NCBI RefSeq assembly: GCF_016917755.1
Contig: NZ_CP070326.1
Span: forward strand, 4,030,001-4,094,000
Direction of reading: 5' to 3'
DNA length: 64,000 bases
Source: Streptomyces noursei
GTDB taxonomy: Bacteria; Actinomycetota; Actinomycetes; Streptomycetales; Streptomycetaceae
Positions 41,983 to 51,916 of the stretch are shown piece by piece. Positions within the stretch are counted from its first letter, which is position 1. Each line of letters starts with the position of its first letter. Below the pieces are notes generated by a model. The model was not told the origin of the DNA, searched no databases, and saw only the letters and a list, made by a program, of their open reading frames with translations. The position numbers were made by a program, and so were the translations under genes.

Positions 41983-42485
41983 GCGAGGTTATACATCTCC
42001 GTCGTGTCGCCGAGCGGCGTGGAACCCTCGTAGGTCACCTCCAGGCCCGTGAAGGCCCGTGCACCGTCGACCTCCTTCGCACCGTAGAGCCGAAACGTCG
42101 CCCGGTACCCGGCGTCCGTGCCCACCCCGGCCGCGGTCTTCTCCACCTGCACCACGCCACGGCCCTCGGCCTCGTCGGCGTCGTAGCGGTCCCAGGTGAT
42201 CCCGGTCGCCACCATCCCGGCGTCCGCGCAGGTCAGCGTGATCACCTGGGGCCGGATCTCCGGCTCCCCGATCCCGCAGTCACGCACGCCCGGGAGCCCG
42301 CCGGTGGGCCGGCCGTCCGACTTCACGTCCTGGACGGCCGAGGTCTTCGGGGCGGCGTCCACCGCGGACGCGGGCTGCGACGCCTGGCTGAACCACACCC
42401 CGCCGGCCGCCAACGCGGTCACCACGAGAAAGGCCAGCAGGGCGGTGCGCCCGCGCCTCCAGCGGGCCCCTTCGCGGTCGGTCAT
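41979..42485 (-). CDS. Exported protein coupled to a histidine kinase
   Basis: 168 residues; no family recognised. An N-terminal membrane anchor or signal (RGRTALLAFLVVTALAAGGVWF, about 11-32) precedes an extracellular part with two Cys residues (RDCGIGEP and LTCADAGM) that could form a disulfide. ATG 42485 follows GGAGGAG. Coupling to the kinase gene by 4-bp overlap suggests an accessory or sensing role, like lipoproteins paired with kinases elsewhere in Streptomyces. Confidence 0.6.
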   Translation of the reverse strand: MTDREGARWRRGRTALLAFLVVTALAAGGVWFSQASQPASAVDAAPKTSAVQDVKSDGRPTGGLPGVRDCGIGEPEIRPQVITLTCADAGMVATGITWDRYDADEAEGRGVVQVEKTAAGVGTDAGYRATFRLYGAKEVDGARAFTGLEVTYEGSTPLGDTTEMYNLA

Positions 42486-42945
42486 CACACACTCCTCCCG
42501 GGGCACCTTCGCCCCGTCAACCCCACCAGCAAACAACGACCGCCACGGCGGCCCCGCACCGGCCCCCGAGCCGGGCCACCGCACCGCGGCACCACACAAC
42601 GGCTCACGGCCACCACTTCCCGCGACAAAAGGGCCCCCTTCGACGGGCCTGCGACGGAAAGGGGCAATTTCGCCACCGCCACTCTCCTCTCCCCCCGACA
42701 CAGGCTGATTGCCCGAATGCTGCGGCGACCACTCGGCTGTGTACCAGTCCTGTAACAAGAGCCCCCGTCACGACAACCCTCCGCCCCTGCGACGTGCGCC
42801 GCCCGGCCGACTCCGGGTGACATACCTCGCGATCACCGCCCACAGTGTTTTGACCCGCCGTCCAGCGTGCAGGCGCACCGGCCATAGCCCCAACCCCCGA
42901 CCGCGCACCCCGTACCGCGCGCCGACCGACCGGGAGGACCGCCGC
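42486..42945. other. Divergent intergenic region
   Basis: 460 bases between the exported-protein gene and the MFS gene. I find no supported gene or clear operator. GGGAGG at 42932-42937 is the ribosome site of the MFS gene. Confidence 0.45.
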
Positions 42946-44525
42946 GTGCCGCACCTCAGTACCGAAGCCAGCCACTCCGCACCGGAACCGGACCGCGCCG
43001 CGCGCAGACGCCACCGGGTGCTCTTCCGCGCCATCGACCGGCGCCGCAACCCACGGCTCCGCCGCACCGACATCACGGTCACCGACGAACCGACCGTCCG
43101 ACGCGCCGTGAAGGCCGCCGCCCTCGGCAACGCCATGGAGTGGTTCGACTTCGGGATCTACAGCTACCTCGCCCTCACCATCGGCAAGGTCTCCTTCCCC
43201 GGCGGCAGCCCCACCGCCAGCCTGCTGTCCTCCTTCGCCACCTTCGCCGTGGCCTTCCTCGTACGCCCCCTGGGCGGCGCCTACTTCGGCCCGCTCGGCG
43301 ACCTTCCCCAAGCTCTCAACTTCGTTCGAGCAGGGGAGACCCCATTGGACGCAAGAAGGTCCTCGCCCTCACCATGATCATGATGGCGCTGGGCACCCTC
43401 GGCATCGGCCTCATCCCCTCCTACGCCAGCATCGGCCTGTGGTCCCCCGCCCTCCTCATCCTCTTCCGCCTCGTCCAGGGCTTCTCCACCGGCGGCGAAT
43501 ACGGCGGCACCTCCACGTTCATCGCCGAATACGCCCCCGACAAGAAGCGCGGCTACTTCGGCAGCTTCCTGGAGATGGGCACCCTGATCGGCTACACGGG
43601 CGCCGCCGGCATCGTCCTCCTGCTCAACACCACGCTCGGCCCGGACACCATGCTCGCCTGGGGCTGGCGCATCCCGTTCCTCGTCGCCGGCCCACTCGGC
43701 CTGGTCGGCCTCTACCTCCGCCTCCGGCTCGACGAGACCCCGGCCTTCCAGAAACTGGAGTCCACCCAGACCCACGCCCCCACCGACTCCCCCGCCCGGA
43801 CCGAGGAGGAACCCTCCCACCCGTCCGCCCACACCCCGAAGCAGAAGCTGGGCGAGATCCTCACCCGGCACTGGCCCACCCTCGTCCTGTGCATCGCCCT
43901 GGTCGGCGCCTACAACATCACCGACTACATGCTCCTCTCCTACATGCCGACCTACCTCACGGACACCCTGGACTACGACGAGACCCACGGCCTGCTGATC
44001 CTGCTGGCCACCATGGCCGTTCTCATCTGCCTGCTCCCCGTTGTCGGCAGACTCAACGACCGCTACGGCCGCAAGCCGCTCCTGATGGCCGGGATGCTCG
44101 GCTTCCTCGTCCTCGCCATCCCAGCGTTCCTCCTGGTCAAACAGGGCTCCCTGCTCACCGTCGGCTGCGGCACGGCCCTCCTCGGCCTCTCCTTCCTCTG
44201 CCTCCTGGGCACCATGTCCGCCGCCCTGCCCGCCCTCTTCCCCACCAACGTCCGCTACGGCTCCCTGTCCATCGGCTACAACCTCGCGGTCTCCCTCTTC
44301 GGCGGCACCACCCCGCTGGTCATCACCGCCCTCATGGACACCTTCGACAAGAACGTGATGGTGCCCGCCTACTACACGATGGGCGCGGCCCTCGTCGGCG
44401 TCATCGCCGTCGCCTGCATGAAGGAGACCGCCCAACAGCCCCTGGAGGGCTCCCCGCCCTCGGTCTCCACCAAGGAAGAGGCCCTCGAACTGATCGCGTC
44501 CCAGACCCCGGAACCGCGGTTCTGA
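42946..44525 (+). pseudogene. MFS metabolite:proton symporter (ProP-like), frameshifted by a repeat
   Basis: The first part (GTG 42946, ribosome site GGGAGG 8 bases upstream) encodes a polar tail and the first membrane spans (NAMEWFDFGIYSYLAL, then FLVRPLGGAYFGPLGD). The reading frame should continue with R-I-G-R-K-K, the signature of metabolite:H+ symporters, but a 41-base repeat lies between GAC 43300-43302 and ATT 43344. It shifts the frame, and the first frame stops at 43375-43377. The remaining spans (GRKKVLALTMIMMA, GGEYGGTSTFIAEYAPDKKRG and on to 44525) are intact in the other frame. The family transports betaine, proline or dicarboxylates. A sequencing error cannot explain a 41-base insertion, so this is a recently broken gene. 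Confidence 0.8.
43303..43343. repeat. Short interspersed hairpin repeat that breaks the MFS gene
   Basis: 41 bases: CTTCCCCAAGCTC, a 12-base centre and GAGCAGGGGAGACCCC. The arms form an imperfect hairpin. The reverse complement has the G-run, C-run, hairpin, TTGGGGAAG order of the repeats at 10375, 23629 and 52689. Confidence 0.8.
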
Positions 44526-44667
44526 AACCACACTCCTGACCGCACTCGCGTATCCGATTACTCACCCGCCGTGACCACACCTGCGTTCGCTCGTTGCTCA
44601 GTTCGAGCACCGAGAGCACGCACGGGGTGGGCCTGGCGGCCCGGTGCGCTGGCACCAAGGGGGCAGC

Positions 44668-45321
44668 ATGCCGGTGAGTCCGTACACCCGGGAACGACTG
44701 GAGGCCGCGGCGTCGTCGTCGCGGACGTTGTCGGAGGCGTTGGTGAAGTTGGGGGTGGATCCGCGGAGTTCGAAGCGGAACTACCTCCGGGACCGGATGA
44801 GAAGGCTGGGGGTGGACACCTCGCACTTCGAGCGGGAGGGGGTGAAGTGGACGAGGGAGGCGCTCCAGGCGGCGGTGTCCGCCTCGACGAACATGTGCGA
44901 AGTGCTCCGCCGTCTCGGTCTTGAGGTCGTGGGCGGACACCACACGCACATCAGCCGCCGGATCAAGGCGTACGGGATCGATACGTCGCACTTTCAGCTA
45001 CCCACCCGGCGCGGCAAGCCCTGGCGCTCCCGAACACCAGAGGGCGTACTCGTGGAGCAGCCTGCCGCCCAGGCCAGGCGTATCCCGAGCGACCGCCTCA
45101 CATGGGCAATGACTGCGAAGGGTGTCCCCGAGCAATGCGCGTGCTGCGGTACGGAAGCGATCTGGCGAGGGCGCCCGCTGCCTCTTGAGGTCGACCACAT
45201 CGATGGCAACTGGCGGGACAACCGCATCGAGAACCTTCGGCTGCTCTGCCCCAACTGCCACGCGACGACGGATAATTACCGCGGTCGGGGCAAGGCGCGC
45301 ACCAGGGGCGACGCCGTATGA
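44668..45321 (+). CDS. HNH endonuclease with two TSHF repeats (first of a tandem pair)
   Basis: 217 residues. Two N-terminal helical modules each end in (V/I)DTSHF (51-54 and 106-109), as in many phage-type free-standing HNH proteins. The C-terminal HNH nuclease has zinc Cys pairs CACC (157-160) and CPNC (194-197) and the catalytic LEVDHIDGNWRDNRIENLRLL with Asp176-His177. It predicts a DNA nickase or double-strand endonuclease. ATG 44668 follows AAGGGGG. The stop overlaps the next gene by ATGA, and both precede a tRNA-like gene. Confidence 0.82.
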   Translation: MPVSPYTRERLEAAASSSRTLSEALVKLGVDPRSSKRNYLRDRMRRLGVDTSHFEREGVKWTREALQAAVSASTNMCEVLRRLGLEVVGGHHTHISRRIKAYGIDTSHFQLPTRRGKPWRSRTPEGVLVEQPAAQARRIPSDRLTWAMTAKGVPEQCACCGTEAIWRGRPLPLEVDHIDGNWRDNRIENLRLLCPNCHATTDNYRGRGKARTRGDAV

Positions 45322-45986
45322 GCCACGGAGTGCAATACACCCGCGAGCGGTTGGTCGAAGCCGCCACGCAATGCTCCGACATCGACGAGGTCGTCGCGTT
45401 CTTCGGCACCCGGCCGTACGGCAAGCTCCGCCGGCATCTCTTCCGGCGGTTCGACCACTTCGGGATCGACGTCTCGCACATGCGACGCCGGGTGCGGGCC
45501 GATGGGACACCCTCGAAACCGGCCACCGAGGAGCTGCGCCGCGCAGTCGAGGGGTCGACTTCCATCGCCGGCGCCCTGCGCGCACTCGGGAAGGAACCCT
45601 ATAGCGGCCGGTTCCGCGCTCTGTTCCGCACGTGGGTGGCCCAGGACGGCCTCGACACCTCCCACTTCCTGGGGCAGGCACACCAGCGCGGCAAGCCGGG
45701 CCCGGTGCGCACCAAGTGCCCCGCAGACATCCTGGTCCGACACGAAGGCAGGCGCCGAACGCGAACCCGCCTTCTCCGTCGCGCGCTCCGCGACGTCGGA
45801 GTGCCAGAGGAGTGCGCCGAGTGCGGCGTCGGCCCCGAATGGCTCGGCAAGCCCATGACGCTGGAGGTCGATCACATCAGCGGGGACTGGAGCGACGACC
45901 GTAGGGAGAACCTGCGGTTGCTGTGCCCCAACTGCCATGCGATCACCAGCACCTGGTGTCGAGGAGGTCGGCGGCGCACGTCGTAA
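45318..45986 (+). CDS. HNH endonuclease with two TSHF-type repeats (second of a tandem pair)
   Basis: 222 residues, same layout as the upstream neighbour: modules ending DVSHM (51-55) and DTSHF (113-117), zinc pairs CAEC (166-169) and CPNC (203-206), and LEVDHISGDWSDDRRENLRLL with Asp185-His186. The two proteins are clearly paralogous but diverged well beyond a recent duplication, so they may form a heterodimer or have different targets. It ends 55 bases before the tRNA-like gene. Confidence 0.82.
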   Translation: MSHGVQYTRERLVEAATQCSDIDEVVAFFGTRPYGKLRRHLFRRFDHFGIDVSHMRRRVRADGTPSKPATEELRRAVEGSTSIAGALRALGKEPYSGRFRALFRTWVAQDGLDTSHFLGQAHQRGKPGPVRTKCPADILVRHEGRRRTRTRLLRRALRDVGVPEECAECGVGPEWLGKPMTLEVDHISGDWSDDRRENLRLLCPNCHAITSTWCRGGRRRTS

Positions 45987-46041
45987 CCGACGGCTCCTCA
46001 CCGACGGGCGACCTCGCCCAGTAGAGTAGACGGCGGCACAC

Positions 46042-46114
46042 GCGCCCGTGCGCCAACGGCTGAGCGGCGATCTTTAGGTGGTCGTGTTTGTCGGTTCGAA
46101 TCCGACCGGGCGCA
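46042..46114 (+). tRNA. Type-I tRNA-like gene with UAG anticodon (unusual)
   Basis: 73 nt fold into a cloverleaf: acceptor GCGCCCG/CGGGCGC with discriminator A; T-stem GTCGG/CCGAC with TTCGAAT loop; T8-A14 and A15-T48 tertiary pairs possible; 3-bp D-stem; anticodon stem CGATC/GGTCG around loop TTTAGGT, giving TAG at 46075-46077. That would read the Leu codon CUA, yet bacterial tRNA-Leu needs a long variable arm and this one has only 5 bases. A TAGAGT box lies 13-18 bases upstream and a strong terminator follows, so it looks like an expressed unit. tRNA identity is uncertain. Confidence 0.65.
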
Positions 46115-46119
46115 CAGGA

Positions 46120-46164
46120 AAAGCAGGCCCCGTACCTTCGATTCTTAGGTACGGGGCCTGCTTT
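46120..46164. terminator. Terminator between the tRNA-like gene and rdgB
   Basis: An 18-bp perfect stem (46120-46137 with 46147-46164) with a 9-base loop and AAA/TTT ends, so it can act in both directions for the tRNA-like gene and convergent rdgB. Confidence 0.88.
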
Positions 46165-46170
46165 GCGACA

Positions 46171-46806
46171 TCAGCCCAACAACTCCCGCACCACCGGTGC
46201 CAGCGCGCGGAACGCCTTGCCGCGGTGGCTGATGGCGTTCTTCTCGGCGGGGGTCAGTTCGGCGCAGGTACGGGTCTCCCCCTCCGGCTGGAGGATGGGG
46301 TCGTAGCCGAAGCCGCCGGTGCCGGCGGGGGCGTGGCGGAGGGTTCCGTCGAGGGTGCCCTCGACGACGCGCTCGGTGCCGTCGGGGAGGGCGAGGGCCG
46401 CGGCGCAGGCGAAGTGGGCGGCGCGGTGTTCGTCGGTGATGTCGGAGAGCTGGGCGAGCAGCAGGTCGAGGTTGGCCTGGTCGTCGCCGTGCCGGCCGGC
46501 CCAGCGGGCGGAGAAGATGCCGGGGGCGCCGCCGAGGACCGCGACGCAGAGGCCGGAGTCGTCGGCGACGGCCGGGTGTCCGGTGGCCTGGGCGAGGGCG
46601 TGCGCCTTGAGGAGCGCGTTCTCGGCGAAGGTGACGCCGGTCTCCTTGACGTCGGGGACGTCGGGATAGGCGTCGGCGCCGACGAGTTCGACGTCGAGGT
46701 CGGCCGCGTCGAGGATGGCGCGGAGTTCGGCGATCTTGCCGTTGTTACGGGTGGCGAGGACGAGGCGGCGGTGGGCCGCCGGGCGGCCGCCGGTGGGTGA
46801 CTCCAT
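46171..46806 (-). CDS. rdgB: XTP/dITP diphosphatase (RdgB/HAM1 family)
   Basis: 211 residues. Opening LVLATRNNGKIAELR, then GVTFAENALLKA, the substrate-site block ADDSGLCVAVLGGAPGIFSARWAG and FGYDPI; SHRGKAFRAL near the end. It hydrolyses deaminated purine triphosphates to monophosphates and keeps them out of DNA. It is transcribed after the lipoprotein gene and probably with rph, a common linkage. Confidence 0.95.
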   Translation of the reverse strand: MESPTGGRPAAHRRLVLATRNNGKIAELRAILDAADLDVELVGADAYPDVPDVKETGVTFAENALLKAHALAQATGHPAVADDSGLCVAVLGGAPGIFSARWAGRHGDDQANLDLLLAQLSDITDEHRAAHFACAAALALPDGTERVVEGTLDGTLRHAPAGTGGFGYDPILQPEGETRTCAELTPAEKNAISHRGKAFRALAPVVRELLG

Positions 46807-46815
46807 GGAGCGTGA

Positions 46816-47238
46816 TTATTCCTTGTCGCCGGGGGTGCAGGCCGCGGTGATGTCGCTGGTCGCCTGGCCGATGCGGGTGAGGTCGGGGGCCTTGTGGTCG
46901 CGCAGGGCCGTGCGGGCGTCCTTGATGCCGCCGTTCATCTTGTCGATGGCCTTGGACAGCTCGGGGTCGTCGGTGGAGGCGCTGAGCTTGCGGAGGTCGG
47001 CGTCGAGGGCGTCGAGGGCCTTGTTGGCTCCCTGGGGGTCGTCGACGGCCTTGTCGGCGGCGGTGCGGAGGGTGTCGACGCCGTCGACGAGGGCGGTGGC
47101 GGTGTGGGTGCAGTCCATGGCCTTCTGGACGGCACTGCAGGCGGACAGGAGCGGGAGCGCGAGGGTGGCGGCGGCCAGTGCGGCGAGCGCGGTGGCGGCG
47201 GGGCGGCGCGGGCGGAGCCGGCGGTGGGGACGGGCCAT
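46816..47238 (-). CDS. Putative lipoprotein
   Basis: 140 residues. Basic start, hydrophobic segment and lipobox LLSAC (Cys34), then a helical domain (CTHTATALVDGVDTLRTAADKAVDD ... TAACTPGDKE) with two further Cys, one at each end of the domain, which may pair. No family recognised. ATG 47238 follows GGAAGGAA. It lies between rph and rdgB, 183 bp after rph and 9 bp before rdgB. Confidence 0.75.
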   Translation of the reverse strand: MARPHRRLRPRRPAATALAALAAATLALPLLSACSAVQKAMDCTHTATALVDGVDTLRTAADKAVDDPQGANKALDALDADLRKLSASTDDPELSKAIDKMNGGIKDARTALRDHKAPDLTRIGQATSDITAACTPGDKE

Positions 47239-47421
47239 GGGGCGTTCCTTCCCTTGCGGTGTACGGAGGATGCGTACGGGAGCCGGGGGCTGGGTCGGCC
47301 TCCGGCGGTGGTGTACGGCGGGCTCGGTACTGGGGGAAACGCAGGGCGGGGAAGGGGGGTTGCCCGGGCGGTGGGGGCGGGGGCCGTGGTGCGTCCCGCC
47401 CCTTTCCGGTGGCCGCGGTGG

Positions 47422-48153
<732 letters not shown>

Positions 48154-48300
48154 GGCTCAGACCCTATCGGCTGTGCCGAGGGCCCCGTTCCGGCGGCGGG
48201 GATGCCCGGTTCGCCGGGGACGGGGCCCTCGGGTGGCCGCGGGTGCGGGGCACCTCGCGTGCGCGTGTGCGCAGGTCATGCGCGCGTCATGAGTGGTGGC

Positions 48301-48534
48301 TCACATCATGTCTTCGATCTCGGCGGCGATCGGGTCGGCGTCGGTGCCGATGACGACCTGGATGGCGGTGCCCATCTTCACGACGCCGTGGGCGCCGGCG
48401 GCCTTGAGGGCGGCGTCGTCGACGAGGGAGGCGTCGTTGACCTCGGTGCGGAGTCGGGTGATGCAGCCCTCGACCTCTTCGATGTTGTCGAGTCCGCCGA
48501 GCCCGGCGACGATCTTCTCAGCCTTGGTGGCCAT
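48301..48534 (-). CDS. nagF: PTS N-acetylglucosamine/glucose-family EIIB
   Basis: 77 residues, a free-standing EIIB domain. The phosphorylation site is Cys24 in EEVEGCITRLR. It takes phosphate from EIIA and passes it to the sugar carried by the EIIC proteins encoded next door. ATG 48534 follows GGAG. It is divergent from nagE1 with a DasR-type site between them, matching the nagF-nagE1-nagE2 layout known from Streptomyces coelicolor. Confidence 0.9.
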   Translation of the reverse strand: MATKAEKIVAGLGGLDNIEEVEGCITRLRTEVNDASLVDDAALKAAGAHGVVKMGTAIQVVIGTDADPIAAEIEDMM

Positions 48535-48684
48535 GTCCACTCCTGCTTGTCTCGGCCGTCGGCGGTTCCGCCGCTCGGTTTTCACACGGTAACGCACGTT
48601 TGGCCCACTTCAGCGGGCGTTTGACCGCAATCTGTCGAAGGATGGCGATCGTCGGAGGGGGTGTCCGGAAGGCCCCCTCCGACA

Positions 48685-48700
48685 AATGGTCTACACCACC
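48685..48700. promoter_or_regulatory. DasR-responsive element (dre) between nagF and nagE1
   Basis: The 16-mer AATGGTCTACACCACC matches most of the DasR palindrome (core TGGTCTAGACCA) with one central change. It lies 83 bases before nagE1 and about 150 from nagF. DasR, a GntR regulator, releases such sites on glucosamine-6-phosphate. Confidence 0.82.
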
Positions 48701-48782
48701 AGTATGCGGCAAGCGGCGGGCCGGGCGCCGCCGGGTCGGCGCCGGGACCCCGTGGAGTGCGCACAGGGCGCGGAGGGCGCGG

Positions 48783-50117
48783 ATGAGTTCGGACGCAGCG
48801 GGCACGGCGCCGGGGAAGGGCCCGGCGAAGCCGATCAAGATCCGGGCGGCGGGCCTCTTCCAGGGGCTGCAGAAGATGGGCCGCAGCCTGCAGTTGCCCA
48901 TCGCGGTGCTGCCGGCGGCGGGCATCTTGAACCGGCTGGGTCAGCCGGACGTCTTCGGCGACAAGGGGCTGCACTGGGGGAACGTCGCCAAGGTGTTCGC
49001 GGGGGCGGGCGGGGCGCTGCTGGATTCCGGGCTGGGGCTGCCGCTGCTGTTCAGCATCGGTGTGGCGATCGGGATGGCGAAGAAGGCGGACGGGTCGACG
49101 GCGCTGGCGGCGGTGACGGGTTTCCTCGTCTACTACTCGGTGCTGCACGCGTTCCCGGCGAGCTGCGCCGTCGGGCAGAAGTACACCCAGGCCGGTCAGT
49201 GGACCGGGGTGTGCGTGGACACGTCCGCGAAGGTGACCCAGGCGGCGTTCCAGAATCCGGGGGTCTTCGGCGGCATCGTGATGGGCTTCCTGTCGGCCTG
49301 GCTCTGGCAGCGTTTCCACCGGGTGCAGCTGGTGGCGTGGCTGGGCTTCTTCAACGGCCGCCGGTTGGTTCCCATCATCATGGCCTTCGTCGGGCTGGTC
49401 TTCGCGGTGCTGTGCCTGTTCGTCTGGCCGCCGATCGGTGACGGGCTGATGCGTTTCAGCGAGTGGCTGACGGCGCTGAGTGCGGGGGGTGCGGGGATCT
49501 TCGGGGTGGCGAACCGTGCGCTGCTGGTGGTGGGGCTGCACCAGTTCCTGAACATTCCGTTGTGGTTCCAGTTCGGGAGTTTCACCAAGCCGGACGGGAC
49601 GGTGGTGCACGGCGACATCAACCGGTTCATGGCGGGCGATCCGACGGCGGGCCAGTTCACCACCGGTTTCTTCCCGATCATGATGTTCGCCCTGCCGGCC
49701 GCGGCGTTGGCGATCACGCACTGCGCGAAGCCGCATCGCCGTAAGGAGATCGCGGGGATGATGCTGTCGGTCGGCCTGACGTCGTTCGTCACCGGCATCA
49801 CCGAGCCGATCGAGTACGCGTTCATGTTCGTGGCGCCGGCGCTGTATGTGATGCACGCGGTGCTGACGGGGGTGTCGATGGCGGTGAGCTGGGGGCTGGG
49901 GGTGCACGACGGCTTCAGCTTCTCGGCCGGTCTGATCGACTTCGTCATCAACTGGGGGCTGGCGACGAAGCCCTGGTTGCTCATTCCGATCGGGTTGTGT
50001 TTCGCGGCGGTCTACTACGTCGTCTTCCGTTTCGTGATCACGAGGTTCGATCTTCAGACCCCGGGGCGGGAGCCGGACGAGGTGGGGGACGCGATGGAGC
50101 GGGAGAACGTGAAGTAG
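48783..50117 (+). CDS. nagE1: PTS N-acetylglucosamine-family EIIC, first copy
   Basis: 444 residues with about ten membrane spans. EIIC blocks include LPIAVLPAAGILNRLG, GIFGVANRALLVVGLHQFLN and the substrate-site TGITEPIEYAFMF. It has an external loop with CAVGQKYTQAGQWTGVCVD that nagE2 lacks; two Cys there may pair. ATG 48783 follows GGAGGG. EIIB is separate (nagF); EIIA is not in the window. Confidence 0.88.
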   Translation: MSSDAAGTAPGKGPAKPIKIRAAGLFQGLQKMGRSLQLPIAVLPAAGILNRLGQPDVFGDKGLHWGNVAKVFAGAGGALLDSGLGLPLLFSIGVAIGMAKKADGSTALAAVTGFLVYYSVLHAFPASCAVGQKYTQAGQWTGVCVDTSAKVTQAAFQNPGVFGGIVMGFLSAWLWQRFHRVQLVAWLGFFNGRRLVPIIMAFVGLVFAVLCLFVWPPIGDGLMRFSEWLTALSAGGAGIFGVANRALLVVGLHQFLNIPLWFQFGSFTKPDGTVVHGDINRFMAGDPTAGQFTTGFFPIMMFALPAAALAITHCAKPHRRKEIAGMMLSVGLTSFVTGITEPIEYAFMFVAPALYVMHAVLTGVSMAVSWGLGVHDGFSFSAGLIDFVINWGLATKPWLLIPIGLCFAAVYYVVFRFVITRFDLQTPGREPDEVGDAMERENVK

Positions 50118-50223
50118 CGCTCACCCGGAAAGCGCGAGGCCGGTCGGCTCCACGGCATCCGGTGCGGGGAGGCCCGGTCGGTGCCCGATCGCAGGTTCCT
50201 TGCGGTGCCTTCGCCGTGCTACA

Positions 50224-50259
50224 ACAGGTCTACACCACCTCGTGTGTGGTGTAGACCTG
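50224..50259. promoter_or_regulatory. Head-to-head pair of DasR-type sites before nagE2
   Basis: Two dre-like 16-mers (50224-50239, and 50244-50259 inverted) form a perfect 14-bp inverted repeat (50225-50238 with 50246-50259) around a 7-base spacer. Each half carries GGTCTACACCAC. They lie 84-119 bases before nagE2. Confidence 0.85.
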
Positions 50260-50342
50260 CGGCCGGTCTGGCCGTGTCCCCCCGAGACGCCGCCGTCCCC
50301 CACCACTTCGTCCAGGCGGCGCCTTGTCCACTGGAGGAAGTT

Positions 50343-51611
<1,269 letters not shown>

Positions 51612-51635
51612 CCGGTACTCTCCGCCCGTTCGTCG

Positions 51636-51677
51636 CCGGGTTCCCCTTCCGCATCGGAAGGGGAACCCGGTTTTTTT
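51636..51677 (+). terminator. Intrinsic terminator of nagE2
   Basis: A 15-bp perfect stem (51636-51650 with 51656-51670), 5-base loop, then seven T residues. A T-tract this long is uncommon in high-GC genomes. Confidence 0.95.
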
Positions 51678-51716
51678 CCTCCGCCGACACCAACTTCCCG
51701 GCTTGCACTTCGTGAC

Positions 51717-51866
51717 ATGAAGTGCACCGCGCTCACCACCGAGGAAGCCGCCGCCGCTTCCGGCGAGGGCAGGACCAAGCCGCGGCTCTCGAAGCACCGG
51801 TGCCAGGCGATCTACGCCCCGTCGCTCAACCCGTTCGCCCGCGGCGGTTCGATGACCGACCGGTGA
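51717..51866 (+). CDS. Possible 49-residue small protein (weak)
   Basis: An open frame opening MKCTALTTEEAA and ending GGSMTDR. It has no ribosome site and no family I recognise. Codons have high third-position GC, which gives it slight support. It may be noise in the nagE2 to hydrolase gap. Confidence 0.2.
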   Translation: MKCTALTTEEAAAASGEGRTKPRLSKHRCQAIYAPSLNPFARGGSMTDR

Positions 51867-51916
51867 GGTGCAGGCCACCTGCGGCAGTTGCCGGCCCGCC
51901 TCGATCCGGGCCCGGG

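Noticed and set aside
40702..42485. CseA-CseC part of a sigE cell-envelope stress operon
   Set aside because: No sigma factor or response regulator adjoins, and the exported protein lacks a lipobox and CseA features.
43300..43377. Programmed frameshifting or translational bypass across the MFS gene insertion
   Set aside because: The insert matches an interspersed repeat family and carries no slippery site or take-off/landing codon pair; gene disruption is simpler.
42946..46164. Prophage or integrative element around the HNH genes
   Set aside because: No integrase, terminase, structural or replication genes and no attachment-site duplication of the tRNA-like gene are visible.
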